A stretch of DNA of 55,893 nucleotides, from positions 1 to 55,893 of the forward strand of contig JAISNC010000098.1 of NCBI GenBank assembly GCA_031276355.1, in the 5' to 3' direction. Position 1 is the stretch's first letter, and the number at the start of each line of letters is the position of its first letter. Both the position numbers and the translations under genes were made by a program. Below are positions 42,546 through 52,438 of this stretch, piece after piece. The notes below the pieces were generated by a model. The model made no database searches. It had not been told where the DNA came from and saw only the letters and a list, made by a program, of their open reading frames with translations. This DNA is from Odoribacteraceae bacterium (GTDB lineage: Bacteria > Bacteroidota > Bacteroidia > Bacteroidales > Marinifilaceae).

Positions 42546-43052
42546 TCAATTCGTCTTGTAGGGATAGGTGATCGTTGATAGTTCCTTGTTAGCCTCCACG
42601 ATCTTGCCCTTGAGCGACTCCTTGAAACGAGTTACCTCTTCCTTGAGGGAGGGGTCGCCCACGGCAAGGATCTGCACGGCGAGGATGGCGGCGTTCATGG
42701 CCCCGTTGATGGCGGTAGCGGCCACGGGGATACCGGGGGGCATCTGCGCGATGGCCAGCAAGGCATCCATCCCGTCGAGGGAGGCGTTGATGGGGACACC
42801 GATCACGGGAAGGGGTGTCATGGCAGCGATGACACCGGGCAGGTGGGCGGCCATGCCCGCGCCGGCGATGATCACCTCGATCCCCCGTGCGCCCGCGTTC
42901 CGGGCGAATGCCTCCACCTCCGCCGGCGTGCGGTGGGCGGAAAGGGCGTGCATCTCGAAAGGCACCTTGAAATCGTTTAACACGTTGGCCGCTTTCTCCA
43001 TGACGGGCAAGTCGGAGGTGCTGCCCATGATAATACTTACTTTTGGCTTCAT
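42546..43052 (-). CDS. purE: N5-carboxyaminoimidazole ribonucleotide mutase (PurE)
   Basis: This 168-residue enzyme moves the carboxyl group of N5-CAIR to C4 in purine synthesis. The N-terminal KVSIIMGSTSDLPVM, the HALSAHRTPAEV motif and the AGAGMAAHLPGV and GMDALLAIAQMPPGIPVA segments are diagnostic of class I PurE. The frame continues upstream to 43316 over the divergent hpt gene, but ATG 43052 gives the right family N-terminus. The divergent neighbour hpt is a purine salvage gene. A possible -7 element TAACTTTG (43099-43092, minus strand) lies upstream. Confidence 0.94.
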   Translation of the reverse strand: MKPKVSIIMGSTSDLPVMEKAANVLNDFKVPFEMHALSAHRTPAEVEAFARNAGARGIEVIIAGAGMAAHLPGVIAAMTPLPVIGVPINASLDGMDALLAIAQMPPGIPVAATAINGAMNAAILAVQILAVGDPSLKEEVTRFKESLKGKIVEANKELSTITYPYKTN

Positions 43053-43119
43053 GTTCTCGTGATTATTTAAATTCAAAATCGTATTTTCGCGCAAAGTTAA
43101 CCAAAAATAGATCCCTTGA

Positions 43120-43662
43120 ATGGACAAAACGGTCAAATTACACGATAAAACCTTTCGTCTCTGTATCGAAGCGGAGGAGATCGATCGTGCGGTGCGCCGC
43201 GTGGCACGGGAGATCAACCGGGAGATGGCGAACGAGCGCCCCTTGTTCCTCTCCGTGCTGAACGGCGCGTTTATGTTCACCTCCGACCTTCTCAAGGAGA
43301 TCACCGTGGAAGGCACGACCGTCGCGTTCGTCCGGCTGGCCTCCTACGCGGGTCTCTCCCCCACGGGCGAGGTGAAGGAGTTGCTGGGACTGACCGAGGG
43401 GATTGCCGGGCGTAGCGTGGTGATCGTGGAGGACATCGTGGATACCGGTAGCTCGCTTGCCTATTTGTTGAAGGTGCTGGAAGGGCACAGGCCGCGGCGG
43501 GTTAAGATCGCCGCGTTGTTCTACAAGCCGGCCGCGTTGACCCGGGATATCACTGTCGACTACGCGGGGATCGCCCTGGAAAATGACTTTGTCGTGGGAA
43601 GGGGCCTGGATTATGATGGGCTGGGGCGTAACCTCCCGGATTTATACACCTTGGTATCATGA
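43120..43662 (+). CDS. hpt: Hypoxanthine phosphoribosyltransferase
   Basis: This 180-residue enzyme salvages hypoxanthine (and usually guanine) using PRPP. The PRPP-binding motif [18 protein letters not shown] (about residues 97-114), [17 protein letters not shown] and the C-terminal [20 protein letters not shown] are typical. It overlaps obgE by four bases (ATGA), so the two are co-translated. It is divergent to purE, so salvage and synthesis of purines share one intergenic region. Confidence 0.94.
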   Translation: MDKTVKLHDKTFRLCIEAEEIDRAVRRVAREINREMANERPLFLSVLNGAFMFTSDLLKEITVEGTTVAFVRLASYAGLSPTGEVKELLGLTEGIAGRSVVIVEDIVDTGSSLAYLLKVLEGHRPRRVKIAALFYKPAALTRDITVDYAGIALENDFVVGRGLDYDGLGRNLPDLYTLVS

Positions 43663-44660
43663 CTAATTTCGTGGACTACGTGAAAATATTTTGTCGCGGG
43701 GGTGCCGGGGGGGCCGGCTCGATGCATCTTCACCGCGACAAATTTACCGCCAAGGGAGGCCCCGACGGGGGCGATGGCGGGCGCGGGGGGCATGTCCTGG
43801 TGCGAGGGAATCGCAACTACTGGACGTTGATTCACTTGAAATACAAGCGGCACGTCTTTGCCGCCGACGGGGGGGCAGGTAGCGGCGGGCGCAGCACGGG
43901 GGCTGACGGGGAGGATGTCATCGTCGACGTGCCGTTGGGAACGATGGCGCGGGACGCGGATACCGGCGAGGTCATTTGCGAGATCATCACTGACGGGCAG
44001 CAGGAGTTGCTCGTGCCCGGGGGACGCGGTGGCCTCGGGAATTGGCACTTCCGGTCGGCTACCAACCAAACTCCCCGTTACGCCCAGCCCGGCGAGCCGC
44101 GCGAGGAGCGCACGGTGATCCTCGAGCTAAAAACGCTGGCGGATGTAGGGCTGGTGGGATTCCCCAACGCCGGGAAATCGACCCTGCTCTCCGTTGTCTC
44201 CGCGGCGAAACCGGAGATCGCCGACTATCCTTTCACCACGCTCGTGCCGAACCTGGGGATCGTGCAGTATCGCGACGGGCGCTCGTTCGTGATGGCCGAT
44301 ATACCGGGGATTATCGAGGGGGCCCACCTTGGCAAGGGGCTGGGAATCCGTTTCCTGCGCCATATCGAGCGCAATCCCGTCTTGCTCTTTCTCGTTCCCG
44401 TCGATAGCCCGGATATCCACGCGGAGTATAGGATACTGCTCGACGAGTTGCGGCAATACAACCCGGAACTCTTGGATAAAAAACGCGTCCTCGCCATCAG
44501 TAAATCGGATCGTGCCGACAAGGAGTTGATGAGCGAGATGGAAGCTGATCTGCCGGATATCCCATACGTGTTTATATCCTCTCTTACCGGGTCGGGGATC
44601 ATGGAACTAAAGGATACTCTCTGGCGTGTGCTCGACGAAAAACAGGAGGATCTCCCTTGA
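43659..44660 (+). CDS. obgE: GTPase Obg/CgtA
   Basis: This 333-residue essential GTPase acts in 50S subunit assembly and the stringent response. The glycine-rich Obg domain (residues 1-158, for example [20 protein letters not shown]) is followed by the G domain with G1 [13 protein letters not shown]3 [10 protein letters not shown] and G4 SKSD. The extra C-terminal domain of some Obg proteins is absent, as is usual in this phylum. In many Bacteroidales adk lies between hpt and obgE; here hpt runs directly into obgE. Confidence 0.94.
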   Translation: MTNFVDYVKIFCRGGAGGAGSMHLHRDKFTAKGGPDGGDGGRGGHVLVRGNRNYWTLIHLKYKRHVFAADGGAGSGGRSTGADGEDVIVDVPLGTMARDADTGEVICEIITDGQQELLVPGGRGGLGNWHFRSATNQTPRYAQPGEPREERTVILELKTLADVGLVGFPNAGKSTLLSVVSAAKPEIADYPFTTLVPNLGIVQYRDGRSFVMADIPGIIEGAHLGKGLGIRFLRHIERNPVLLFLVPVDSPDIHAEYRILLDELRQYNPELLDKKRVLAISKSDRADKELMSEMEADLPDIPYVFISSLTGSGIMELKDTLWRVLDEKQEDLP

Positions 44661-44687
44661 CGGGACATGAAAAATTACCTATCTTCG
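44656..44687 (+). promoter_or_regulatory. Possible promoter for the DUF3857 gene pair
   Basis: CTTG at 44656-44659 and TATCTTCG at 44680-44687 are separated by 20 bases. Each differs by one base from TTTG and TAnnTTTG. It lies between obgE and the next ATG. The same TATCTTCG octamer recurs before the arginine deiminase gene. Confidence 0.45.
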
Positions 44688-44725
44688 TCGGGCTTGAAAT
44701 GCGATAGGTATTAAAAACGAAACGT

Positions 44726-46681
44726 ATGAATGTAAAATGTATTTTTGATACGAGGCTACTGTTTATCATTGTCGCGACGGCTTTGGCACTTCCCTCGAGT
44801 GCCCAGCGGGTCCGGTTTAAACCCGTCACGATGAAAGAGATGACGATGGAGCGATGTGATTTCTGCCCGGATGCCAAGGCCGTTGTCTTGGATCGCCGCG
44901 GCGAGATCACCTTTACCTATTACCCCTCGGCCGGTCTCATGTATCATTTCGCCGAGGGTGTCCGCGTCAAGATCCTCGACGCCTCTGCCGCCGGCAGGGC
45001 CAACGTCAAGATCCGCTACTACTCCCCGTCCGCCTCCACGATCGAGAATAACGAGCGCGTCATGGAACTCAAGGGCGTTACCTACAACCTCGAGAACGGG
45101 AAGATCGTCACTACCCGCCTCGAACGTGCCGACATCTACCGTACTCGCCTCAACGCCTACACGGAGGAGGTGAGTTTTGCCCTGCCCGCCGTGAAAGCGG
45201 GATCGGTCATCGAGTACTCCTACACGCGGGAGTCCAATTATATCAGCAGCCTTCCCGACTGGTTTTTCCAGGAGGATATCCCGACGCTCTCCAACGAACT
45301 CTTGTATATTCTCCCCGAGTATTTCAATTTCCAGGCCCGCATGATGGGTGAAATTCAACCTCTCAAACGCGAAGAGAAGCGCGTTACTACCCAGTTAAAT
45401 GATGTCACGCACCCGGGCCTTTCCGTCTGGATGCGGGTGCAGGAGGTGCCGCCCGTGGAGGAAGAGCCTTACGTGAGCAACCCGTGCGATTTGCCTTTCC
45501 GCGTGGAGTTCCAATTAGTGAGCGTTGATATCCCGGGGATTCCCGTCATGCACTTTGCCGGCAGCTATCGGCAATTTAACAAGCAACTCGTGGAGGATAG
45601 TTACTTCTGGCGTCCTGCCACGCGTGGCAGTTTTCCCGTCGAGTTAAAAGAGCAGGTGGCGGGAATGGGCGTTGAGGCGAAGATCGCGTTTCTCACCCGG
45701 TGGCTGCAGGAGCGGGTGACCTGGGACGAGAAATCCGGGATCACCGCCTCGCGCGGTGCCCGCGAGATCCTTCGGGACGGGCACGGCAGTGTGGCGGAGA
45801 TCAACTTGGCGCTCAACTCGCTGTTTCGTCAGCACGGGCTGGAGGCCTATCCCGTGGTGTTGAGCACCCGCGGTCATGGCGTGATCCACCCCATCTATCC
45901 GAATTTCGACGATTTTAATTATGTGATCTCTGCCGTGAAGACGGGTGAAAACGCGTTCTTTCTCTGCGACGCCACGTCGCATACCCCTCCCGGCCTGTTG
46001 CCGCCGCATTGCCTGAACGGGCCGGCTTGGCTGGTAAGTGAAGGGGGAGGGCGTTTTATCTCGCTGGAGACGACGGGAGGGCTTAAGCAGTACGTCTCTT
46101 CCACCGTCCGTTTCGAGAACGGGAAGCGGGTGGTGAATGTGGAGGTTGTTGAACAAGAGTACGCTGCCTTGGAGACTCGCGGTCGCGTCGCCCGCCTCGG
46201 TAAAGAGGGTTTCGTGGAACACTTGAAAGAGCGCTACGCGGGGTGGACACTTTCCAACTTCGAGTTCGAGCGGACCCCGGAGGGCTTGCGCTATTTGTTC
46301 ACGTTGGAACAAGAGGCGGGCGCTGGCGAGTTACTCTACGTCACTCCCTTCCCGGTCTTGCCCGGGGATGCGCCATTCAAGCGGGACACGCGCTCGGCGC
46401 TGGTGGATTTTCCCTACGGCACGATGATGAGTCACACGACAACGATCCGCGTCCCGGAGGGTTACGAGGTGGAGATACCGGAGTTTTCCGAGTTCAAGTT
46501 CCCGAAGCGGGGAGCCGCTTGCTCCTTCGTCGGGTACATGAGTGTCGAGGGGTACGTCTTGACGCTACAGGTGATGATCAGGCAACTGCGTTATACTCCA
46601 GACGAGTATCCAGCGTTGAAAGCGTTTTTCGACGGGCTATCCGAGTTCTCCCGCATGGTGGTGGTTTTGAAAAAACGATAG
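44726..46681 (+). CDS. Secreted DUF3857 protein with degenerate transglutaminase-like domain
   Basis: This 651-residue protein has a signal peptide (about residues 1-27), so it is periplasmic or surface-exposed. It contains an N-terminal DUF3857 domain (VKAGSVIEYSYTRESNYI) and a transglutaminase-like core. The catalytic site that reads GDCK in active members is G354-S-V-A here, so the cysteine is missing, and the fold is probably structural or binding. The C-terminal part is strand-rich (DUF3858-like). The next gene starts three bases after the stop and is a paralogue with the cysteine intact, so the two products may work as a pair. Function is unknown. Confidence 0.75.
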   Translation: MNVKCIFDTRLLFIIVATALALPSSAQRVRFKPVTMKEMTMERCDFCPDAKAVVLDRRGEITFTYYPSAGLMYHFAEGVRVKILDASAAGRANVKIRYYSPSASTIENNERVMELKGVTYNLENGKIVTTRLERADIYRTRLNAYTEEVSFALPAVKAGSVIEYSYTRESNYISSLPDWFFQEDIPTLSNELLYILPEYFNFQARMMGEIQPLKREEKRVTTQLNDVTHPGLSVWMRVQEVPPVEEEPYVSNPCDLPFRVEFQLVSVDIPGIPVMHFAGSYRQFNKQLVEDSYFWRPATRGSFPVELKEQVAGMGVEAKIAFLTRWLQERVTWDEKSGITASRGAREILRDGHGSVAEINLALNSLFRQHGLEAYPVVLSTRGHGVIHPIYPNFDDFNYVISAVKTGENAFFLCDATSHTPPGLLPPHCLNGPAWLVSEGGGRFISLETTGGLKQYVSSTVRFENGKRVVNVEVVEQEYAALETRGRVARLGKEGFVEHLKERYAGWTLSNFEFERTPEGLRYLFTLEQEAGAGELLYVTPFPVLPGDAPFKRDTRSALVDFPYGTMMSHTTTIRVPEGYEVEIPEFSEFKFPKRGAACSFVGYMSVEGYVLTLQVMIRQLRYTPDEYPALKAFFDGLSEFSRMVVVLKKR

Positions 46682-46684
46682 GAG

Positions 46685-48562
46685 ATGAGGCGGGCGATAC
46701 TCATCGGGATCTTGTTAACGGGTTTGCTGTCGACGGCAACGGGGAAGAGCTCCATCACGGACGCCCGCGTGTTGCGTGACGACACGCGTTTCACGATCCT
46801 GGGGCCCGGCGAATCCCGTGTAGAGAGGAGTTACAAGGTGCTCGTCCTGACCGCCCGGGGAGGGGAGTACGCGAACGTGATGCTCTTCTACGATAAGTTC
46901 CGGAAGATCGCCTCCCTGAAAGCCACGGTGACCGATCTCGGCGGGAAAGTGATCAAGCGTTACGGCACGGGCGATGGCCGCGATTATCGCTACGGGGGCG
47001 AGGAGCTGGCCACCGACATGCGGGTGAAACGGTGGAAGATGGGGCCGGATCGCTATCCTTATATCATCGAGGTCGCGTACCGGGAAGAGTACAAGGGGTC
47101 GCTTTTCTACCCGCGCTGGGATCCCGTGCCGGGCGAGCGACAAGCCATGGAGAGTGCCACCCTCACGGTCTGTGATCCGTTGAATCTCGGCGTTCGCTAC
47201 AAGGGGCTTAACGTCGCGGATCCTGTCAAAGCACCCGAGGGGAGGGGCTGGCGTTACACGTGGAGCGTGCGCGGCATCCCACCCCGTATCGCCGGCCCGT
47301 TCGATGCTCCATGGGCCTCGCTGCCCGTTGTGTACCTTGCCCCCGTCGGCTTCGAGATGGAGGGGTTGAAGGGAAACATGGAGACGTGGGAGGCGTTCGG
47401 GCAGTGGATCGATCGCCTGATGCAAGGGCGCGACGAATTGCCCCCGGAGGGTATTGCCCGGGCACGACAACTGTGCGAGGGGATCGCGTCGCCGCGGGAG
47501 AAAGCGCGGGCGATCTATCGCCACGTGCAGCAGACAACGCGCTACGTGAGTGTCCAGTTGGGCATCGGTGGTTGGCAACCATTTCCCGCGCGGTTCGTCG
47601 ACCAGAAGCGTTATGGCGACTGCAAGGCTCTCTCGTGTTATACCCGCGCGCTCTTGCAGGCCGTGGGGATCCCCTCGTATTACACGCTGATTCGGGCGGG
47701 GCGAGAGGCCGAGCCACTGTTGACGGATTTCCCCTCCGCGCATTTTAACCACGTGATCGTGACGGTGCCGCTGGAGGGCGACACGTTGTGGCTGGAGTGC
47801 ACGTCGCGGGTGGCCCCCTTGGGTTTCAGGGGGAGCTTTATTTCGGGACGTCACGCCCTGATGATCACGCCGGAGGGAGGACGCCTGACGCGCGTGCGCG
47901 ACTACACGGGGGAGGAGAACGTCACCGTCACCCGCGTTTCACTGGATATAGTGCCTGGTGGAGATGTTCGCTTGGGCCTCGACCGCGAGTTGGCAGGGGT
48001 GGAGTTGGAAGAGGGGCATTTCCTCGCGATGTTGGAGAGAAGTGAAACGGAGCGGCGTTCGTGGGTGATGGATGCGGCGCATTACGGGAACCTCGAGTTG
48101 CAGTCGTTTCGGTTCAAGCCGTTGGAAGGGGACGAGTGTCCCCGTTCCGGTTACGAGGTGGAGGGGCTACTGAAGGGCTTTTGCCCGACGAACGGCGACC
48201 GTCTCTTTCTTACGCCCTTTGTCTTCACGACGCTCCGCGATGTTCGTTTTGCCGAGTCAGATGATCATGTGCCCGTCGAGATCCGCTACCCGTGCACGCG
48301 GATAGACACGATCGCGGTGCGCTTGCCGGAGAATAGCGTGATGGAGTCGATGCCGGGGGCTGTTGCCCTGAAAATGGCACCAGGGGAGTACTCTATACAC
48401 TGTTACCGTCAGGGAGACGTTTGCTACTTTGTCCGACGTTTCACGCTGCATGCGGGGAGGTATCCCGCGGGATATGGCGACCTCAAGAGCTTCTTCCGGC
48501 AGGTGCAGTTACACGACCTGTCGCGGGTGGTGATTCATCGTAAAAAAGATCATAATGGCTGA
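46685..48562 (+). CDS. Secreted DUF3857/transglutaminase-like protein with intact Cys
   Basis: This 625-residue protein has a signal peptide (MRRAILIGILLTGLLSTATG), a DUF3857 domain (MKRWKMG-like region around RVKRWKMGPDRYPYIIEVAY) and a transglutaminase-like core with YGDC313KALSCYTRALL, followed by the histidine in AHFNHVIVTV and the acidic strand LWLECTSR. A Cys-His-Asp triad is therefore plausible. Family members may crosslink or cleave proteins, but no substrate is known. It is arranged right after its Cys-less paralogue and overlaps the menG gene by eight bases. Confidence 0.78.
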   Translation: MRRAILIGILLTGLLSTATGKSSITDARVLRDDTRFTILGPGESRVERSYKVLVLTARGGEYANVMLFYDKFRKIASLKATVTDLGGKVIKRYGTGDGRDYRYGGEELATDMRVKRWKMGPDRYPYIIEVAYREEYKGSLFYPRWDPVPGERQAMESATLTVCDPLNLGVRYKGLNVADPVKAPEGRGWRYTWSVRGIPPRIAGPFDAPWASLPVVYLAPVGFEMEGLKGNMETWEAFGQWIDRLMQGRDELPPEGIARARQLCEGIASPREKARAIYRHVQQTTRYVSVQLGIGGWQPFPARFVDQKRYGDCKALSCYTRALLQAVGIPSYYTLIRAGREAEPLLTDFPSAHFNHVIVTVPLEGDTLWLECTSRVAPLGFRGSFISGRHALMITPEGGRLTRVRDYTGEENVTVTRVSLDIVPGGDVRLGLDRELAGVELEEGHFLAMLERSETERRSWVMDAAHYGNLELQSFRFKPLEGDECPRSGYEVEGLLKGFCPTNGDRLFLTPFVFTTLRDVRFAESDDHVPVEIRYPCTRIDTIAVRLPENSVMESMPGAVALKMAPGEYSIHCYRQGDVCYFVRRFTLHAGRYPAGYGDLKSFFRQVQLHDLSRVVIHRKKDHNG

Positions 48563-49274
48563 AAAACAGCGTGTCATGGCGATGTTTAATCGCATCGCGA
48601 AGCGGTATGATTTGCTGAATCACGTGTTGTCGTTCGGGATCGACCGCCGGTGGCGGGCGAAGGCAACGCGAGAGGTGGGTGAACAGGCGGCGCGGGTGCT
48701 GGACGTGGCTTGTGGGACGGGGGATTTCTCGCTGGCGTTGCTGCGACGCGGCGCGCGGGAGGTGGTCGGCATGGATATTTCGGAGAACATGTTGGAGGTG
48801 GCACGGGTGAAGGCTCGCAAACGAGGAGTGCCGGAAGAACGGGTCACCTTCTTGGCGGGGGATGCCGAGGCGACCGGTCTCCCCGGGGCGAGTTTCGATG
48901 CGGTGACAGTCGCCTTCGGGGTGCGTAACTTTGAACGCTTGGAGCGGAGTGTACGCGAGTTCTACCGGGTGCTTCGTCCCGGCGGTCGTCTGGTGATCCT
49001 CGAGTTTGCCGTCCCCCGGCGTTTCCCGGTGCGGGGGGTATATCGTTTTTATTTTACCCGCGTGCTCCCTTTCGTTGGCGGGTTGATTTCCGGGGATCGA
49101 GCGGCATATAGCTATCTTCCCGCTTCTGTCTATGCTTTTCCGAGCGGCGAGCGTTTTCTGGCTATCTTGCGTGCCGGCGGTTTTGTCTCACCCGTGGCCC
49201 GTTCCCTCACGTTCGGCATCGTCGTGCTGTATAGTGCCCGGAAGCCGGCCCGCGAGGAGGGAGCATCTGACTGA
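48555..49274 (+). CDS. menG: Demethylmenaquinone methyltransferase (MenG/UbiE)
   Basis: This 239-residue SAM-dependent methyltransferase performs the last step of menaquinone synthesis, the usual quinone in anaerobic Bacteroidales. FNRIAKRYDLLNHVLSFGID at the start, VLDVACGTGDFSLAL (motif I) and AFGVRNFERLERSVREFYRVL are diagnostic of the UbiE/MenG family. It overlaps the upstream gene by eight bases, so it is expressed with the DUF3857 pair; the functional reason is unclear. Confidence 0.92.
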   Translation: MAEKQRVMAMFNRIAKRYDLLNHVLSFGIDRRWRAKATREVGEQAARVLDVACGTGDFSLALLRRGAREVVGMDISENMLEVARVKARKRGVPEERVTFLAGDAEATGLPGASFDAVTVAFGVRNFERLERSVREFYRVLRPGGRLVILEFAVPRRFPVRGVYRFYFTRVLPFVGGLISGDRAAYSYLPASVYAFPSGERFLAILRAGGFVSPVARSLTFGIVVLYSARKPAREEGASD

Positions 49275-49311
49275 TGCCCCGGTTGCGCTCTCCGTACCTC
49301 TTGGGCGAGGG

Positions 49312-50094
49312 TTATTCTTGTCGAGATCGGGCCTGTTGATACTCCGCCCAGAGCGTGTCGATATCTTGATCCTTGCCCAGCACGTGCTTGATGGCACCGT
49401 CGAACGACCAGGGGATCACTTCCAGCGTGCTGCGATTGAAGGCACGAAGAAAATCGGGTTTTTTGGTTTTGGCTATCCAGCCGAGAAAAAAGCCGGTGGT
49501 GCGGTAACCGTCCATGTAGCTGCCCCCGTCGGGGCAATCCTTTTCGGTAAAGCAGCCGTTGACGTAGCGAACGGCATCTGCCATGCCCTCGATGAAAGCC
49601 CAGAAGACCTTGTTGGTACCGTAGCTACCGATGCCTTGCGGTTCGAGCTGAAAGGCGTGCGTGAGTTCGTGATACAGGACGCCGCGTGTCTCGTGCTCGA
49701 GTTTAGCGGTATCCGATTCGCCGAAAGAGCGTTCTACCCACCGCGTGCTGTATTCGATGCGGACGCGTGGCGGGCGGCCGCTCTTGGCGGAGATGCCGTC
49801 GTACTCTTTGAGAACGTAGGTGATCTTCCTGATGTCAGGGAGGCTGTCGTCGGGGGAGTAGTAGAGGGTTTCAAGCACCTCGCGGGCGCACCGCGTGATG
49901 TAGTCGACCGGCTCGGGGATGATGGCCGAGTAGATCCGTGCACCTCGCGTGTCGGGGGAGGCGTTGATAAATTCGATCTCCCCGACGGGGTAATTTTTCC
50001 AGGCGGGAGAGGCGGACGATTGTCCCCGCGTCTCGTGAATAACGCAAACAAGCGCGAGGAGCGTAAGCGGGAGTTGGATAGCGTGTTTCATCAA
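49312..50094 (-). CDS. Secreted basic-secretory-protein-like metallopeptidase
   Basis: This 260-residue protein has an N-terminal signal peptide (about residues 1-24). It matches the basic secretory protein (BSP, plant-type peptidase-like) family: GARIYSAIIPEP, RIEYSTRWV, then the zinc-ligand motif H142-E-L-T-H146 in GVLYHELTHAFQLEP and the downstream FIEGMADAVRY. The HExxH motif suggests a metallopeptidase, but activity in bacterial members is little studied. It converges on menG with 37 bases between stops and is divergent from dapF. Confidence 0.82.
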   Translation of the reverse strand: MMKHAIQLPLTLLALVCVIHETRGQSSASPAWKNYPVGEIEFINASPDTRGARIYSAIIPEPVDYITRCAREVLETLYYSPDDSLPDIRKITYVLKEYDGISAKSGRPPRVRIEYSTRWVERSFGESDTAKLEHETRGVLYHELTHAFQLEPQGIGSYGTNKVFWAFIEGMADAVRYVNGCFTEKDCPDGGSYMDGYRTTGFFLGWIAKTKKPDFLRAFNRSTLEVIPWSFDGAIKHVLGKDQDIDTLWAEYQQARSRQE

Positions 50095-50238
50095 ATCACG
50101 TTTTTCAGGTGAATAATCTGTATAAAAACGGGGGAAAGTACCTCTTTCTACTCATTCTTGCGATAGAATTAACAATCTTTATGACATACTCCCTTGTTGG
50201 GGCGGTTACGCCTTTTGGTAAATAGTACACGTCGCGGT

Positions 50239-50269
50239 CTTGTATTTAATAAGGAAACGCTTACTTTCG
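50239..50269 (+). promoter_or_regulatory. Promoter of dapF-dapL
   Basis: CTTG at 50239-50242 and TACTTTCG at 50262-50269 are separated by 19 bases; each differs by one base from the Bacteroidetes consensus. The dapF GTG start is 25 bases after the -7 box. I see no lysine riboswitch in the roughly 200-base region. Confidence 0.45.
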
Positions 50270-50294
50270 CGAGAGTAACCAATAATAAATAACC

Positions 50295-51140
50295 GTGAGC
50301 AGGATAACGAAATTTACGAAGATGCATGGCGCGGGAAACGATTACGTGTACGTGGATTGTTTCGAGGAGCGCTTGGAGAACCCGGAGGAGTTTGCCGTTC
50401 TCGTGAGCGATCGCCACAAGGGGATCGGGGCGGACGGGCTGGTGTTGATCATGCCCTCTCGCGTGGGCGATTTCCGGATGCGGATGTTTAACTTGGACGG
50501 CTCGGAGGCCCAGATGTGTGGTAACGCCACGCGGTGTGTCGGGAAGTACGTCTACGACGCGGGATACACGCGGAAGACGACTCTCTCGCTGGAGACAAAG
50601 GCCGGCGTGAAGAAGTTGCGCCTTTTCCCCGTGGACGGGAAAGTGCAACGGGTGCGGGTGGACATGGGCGAACCGGTGTTGAAGGCGCTGGACGTGCCCG
50701 TGACTTCGGACGCGGAGCAGGTGATCGGGCAGGTGGTGGATTTCAAGCCGGAGACGTTTGCCCTGACTTGCGTCTCGATGGGAAACCCGCACGCGGTGAT
50801 CTTCACGAGCGGGATCGACGGGATGGAGATCGCCGGCATAGGTCGCAAGATCGAGCATCACGAGATGTTTCCCGAACGGGTGAACGTGGAGTTCGCGGAG
50901 GTGCTCTCCCCCGTGCGCGTGAAAATGCGAGTCTGGGAACGGGGCAGCGGCGAGACACAGGCCTGTGGCACGGGTGCCTGCGCGACGCTGGTGGCCGGCG
51001 TGTTGAACGAAATCCTGGCCCGCTCGGCCACGGTATCGCTGCTTGGCGGAGAACTGGAGGTGGAGTGGAATGAAAGTGACAATCATGTATACATGACCGG
51101 TGATGCCGTCACGGTCTTTAAAGGCGAGATCGAATGGTAA
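50295..51140 (+). CDS. dapF: Diaminopimelate epimerase
   Basis: This 281-residue cofactor-free racemase converts LL- to meso-diaminopimelate. Both catalytic cysteines are present: Cys75 in [10 protein letters not shown] and Cys224 in [12 protein letters not shown]. The N-terminus [17 protein letters not shown] is typical. I use GTG 50295 because the family needs the residues before KMHGAGND; an ATG at 50322 would cut into them. Its stop lies inside the first codons of dapL (7-base overlap), so the two are translated together. Confidence 0.95.
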   Translation: MSRITKFTKMHGAGNDYVYVDCFEERLENPEEFAVLVSDRHKGIGADGLVLIMPSRVGDFRMRMFNLDGSEAQMCGNATRCVGKYVYDAGYTRKTTLSLETKAGVKKLRLFPVDGKVQRVRVDMGEPVLKALDVPVTSDAEQVIGQVVDFKPETFALTCVSMGNPHAVIFTSGIDGMEIAGIGRKIEHHEMFPERVNVEFAEVLSPVRVKMRVWERGSGETQACGTGACATLVAGVLNEILARSATVSLLGGELEVEWNESDNHVYMTGDAVTVFKGEIEW

Positions 51141-52330
51141 AGGTAAATGAATATTACACGAGGATCGGGAATAATTACCTCTTCTCCGAGGTCGCCCGTC
51201 GCGTGAGGGAGTACAAGGCTGCCCACCCGGGAGAGCGAGTGATCAGCCTTGGTATCGGGGATGTTACGCGGGAGATCGCGCCGGTGGTGATTGAAGCCAT
51301 CCAGGCGGCCACGCGGGAGATGGCCTCTCCCGACACGATGCGCGGGTATCCCCCGGAGGCGGGATACGATTTCCTGGTCGAGGCGATATTGGAACACGAT
51401 TTCCTCGCGCGTGGCGTGCGCCTCTCCGCTGACGAGGTGTTCGTTAGCGACGGGGCGAAGAGCGATACCGGTAACATCGGCGACATCCTGGGCGAGGATA
51501 ACCGGGTGGCTATCACCGACCCGGCTTACCCGGTGTACGTGGACACGAACGTGATGGCGGGCCGGCGGGTGGAGTTGCTCCCCTGTCTGCCCGGGGATGG
51601 CTTTTTCCCTCCCTTCCCTGCGCGGCCGGCGGACGTGATCTATCTCTGCTATCCCAATAACCCGACCGGCACGACGCTCACGCGGGAGCAGTTGAAGACC
51701 TGGGTGGATTATGCCATAGAACACCGCTCGTTGATTCTCTTCGACGCTGCCTACGAGGCTTTTATCTCGGAGCCGGACGTGCCTCACAGCATTTACGAGG
51801 TGGAGGGTGCCCGACAGGTGGCCATCGAGTTCCGCAGTTTCTCGAAGACGGCGGGCTTCACGGGATTGCGTTGTGCCTATACGATTGTTCCGAAGGAGTT
51901 GATGGCCACCACGTCAACGGGCGAGACCCTCTCGCTGAACGCCCTGTGGCGTCGCCACCAGGCCACGAAGTTCAACGGGACGGCTTATATCATCCAACGC
52001 GGCGCCGCGGCCATCTACACGCTGGAGGGACAGCGGCAGATCCGCGCCGTGATCGACTACTACATGCAGAACGCCCGGATCATCAAGCAGGGCTTAGAGC
52101 GCTTGGGCTTGACCGTCTACGGGGGGATAAACGCTCCTTATCTCTGGGTCAAAACGCCGGGAGATCTTACCTCGTGGGAGTTCTTCGACCGCCTGTTGAC
52201 CGAGGCGCGAGTGGTCGGCACACCCGGCTCCGGTTTTGGAAAGGCCGGCGAGGGTTTCTTCCGCTTTACGGCCTTCGGAAAACGGGAGGAGACGCTGGAG
52301 GCGATCGAGCGCGTCAAGGATCTATTTTAG
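51134..52330 (+). CDS. dapL: LL-diaminopimelate aminotransferase
   Basis: This 398-residue PLP-dependent aminotransferase makes LL-DAP directly from tetrahydrodipicolinate, bypassing the succinylase or acetylase steps. The Schiff-base lysine K238 lies in [18 protein letters not shown]. The [13 protein letters not shown] and [16 protein letters not shown] segments are characteristic. With dapF next to it, the pair supplies meso-DAP for peptidoglycan and lysine, matching the DNPR motif of MurE in this window. Confidence 0.95.
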   Translation: MVKVNEYYTRIGNNYLFSEVARRVREYKAAHPGERVISLGIGDVTREIAPVVIEAIQAATREMASPDTMRGYPPEAGYDFLVEAILEHDFLARGVRLSADEVFVSDGAKSDTGNIGDILGEDNRVAITDPAYPVYVDTNVMAGRRVELLPCLPGDGFFPPFPARPADVIYLCYPNNPTGTTLTREQLKTWVDYAIEHRSLILFDAAYEAFISEPDVPHSIYEVEGARQVAIEFRSFSKTAGFTGLRCAYTIVPKELMATTSTGETLSLNALWRRHQATKFNGTAYIIQRGAAAIYTLEGQRQIRAVIDYYMQNARIIKQGLERLGLTVYGGINAPYLWVKTPGDLTSWEFFDRLLTEARVVGTPGSGFGKAGEGFFRFTAFGKREETLEAIERVKDLF

Positions 52331-52386
52331 TCGAACGGGCGGGAAGATAAATAATTATGTTCCCGCTCTGTATAATTATGGTGCGC

Positions 52387-52413
52387 CTTCCGGGAGAGGA
52401 ATCCCCCGGGAAG
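52387..52413 (+). terminator. Hairpin between dapL and the arginine-deiminase-family gene
   Basis: CTTCCGGG (52387-52394) pairs with CCCGGGAAG (52405-52413) with one bulged base. No T-run follows, so termination is uncertain. TATCTTCG, a one-mismatch -7 element, lies just after it (52417-52424) and 14 bases before the next ATG. Confidence 0.4.
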
Positions 52414-52438
52414 CGGTATCTTCGCGTGAAAAAAACGT

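Noticed and set aside
43053-43316. N-terminal extension of purE by 88 residues
   Set aside because: It lies over the divergent hpt gene and does not match the family; the normal PurE N-terminus starts at ATG 43052.
46715-47854. A 379-residue open frame on the minus strand
   Set aside because: It lies antisense to the DUF3857/transglutaminase gene, has no family motifs and is rich in Arg, Pro and His. It is a by-product of GC-rich third positions.
49132-50112. A 326-residue open frame on the plus strand
   Set aside because: Antisense to the secreted HExxH protein and overlapping the end of menG; those genes have family motifs and this frame has none.
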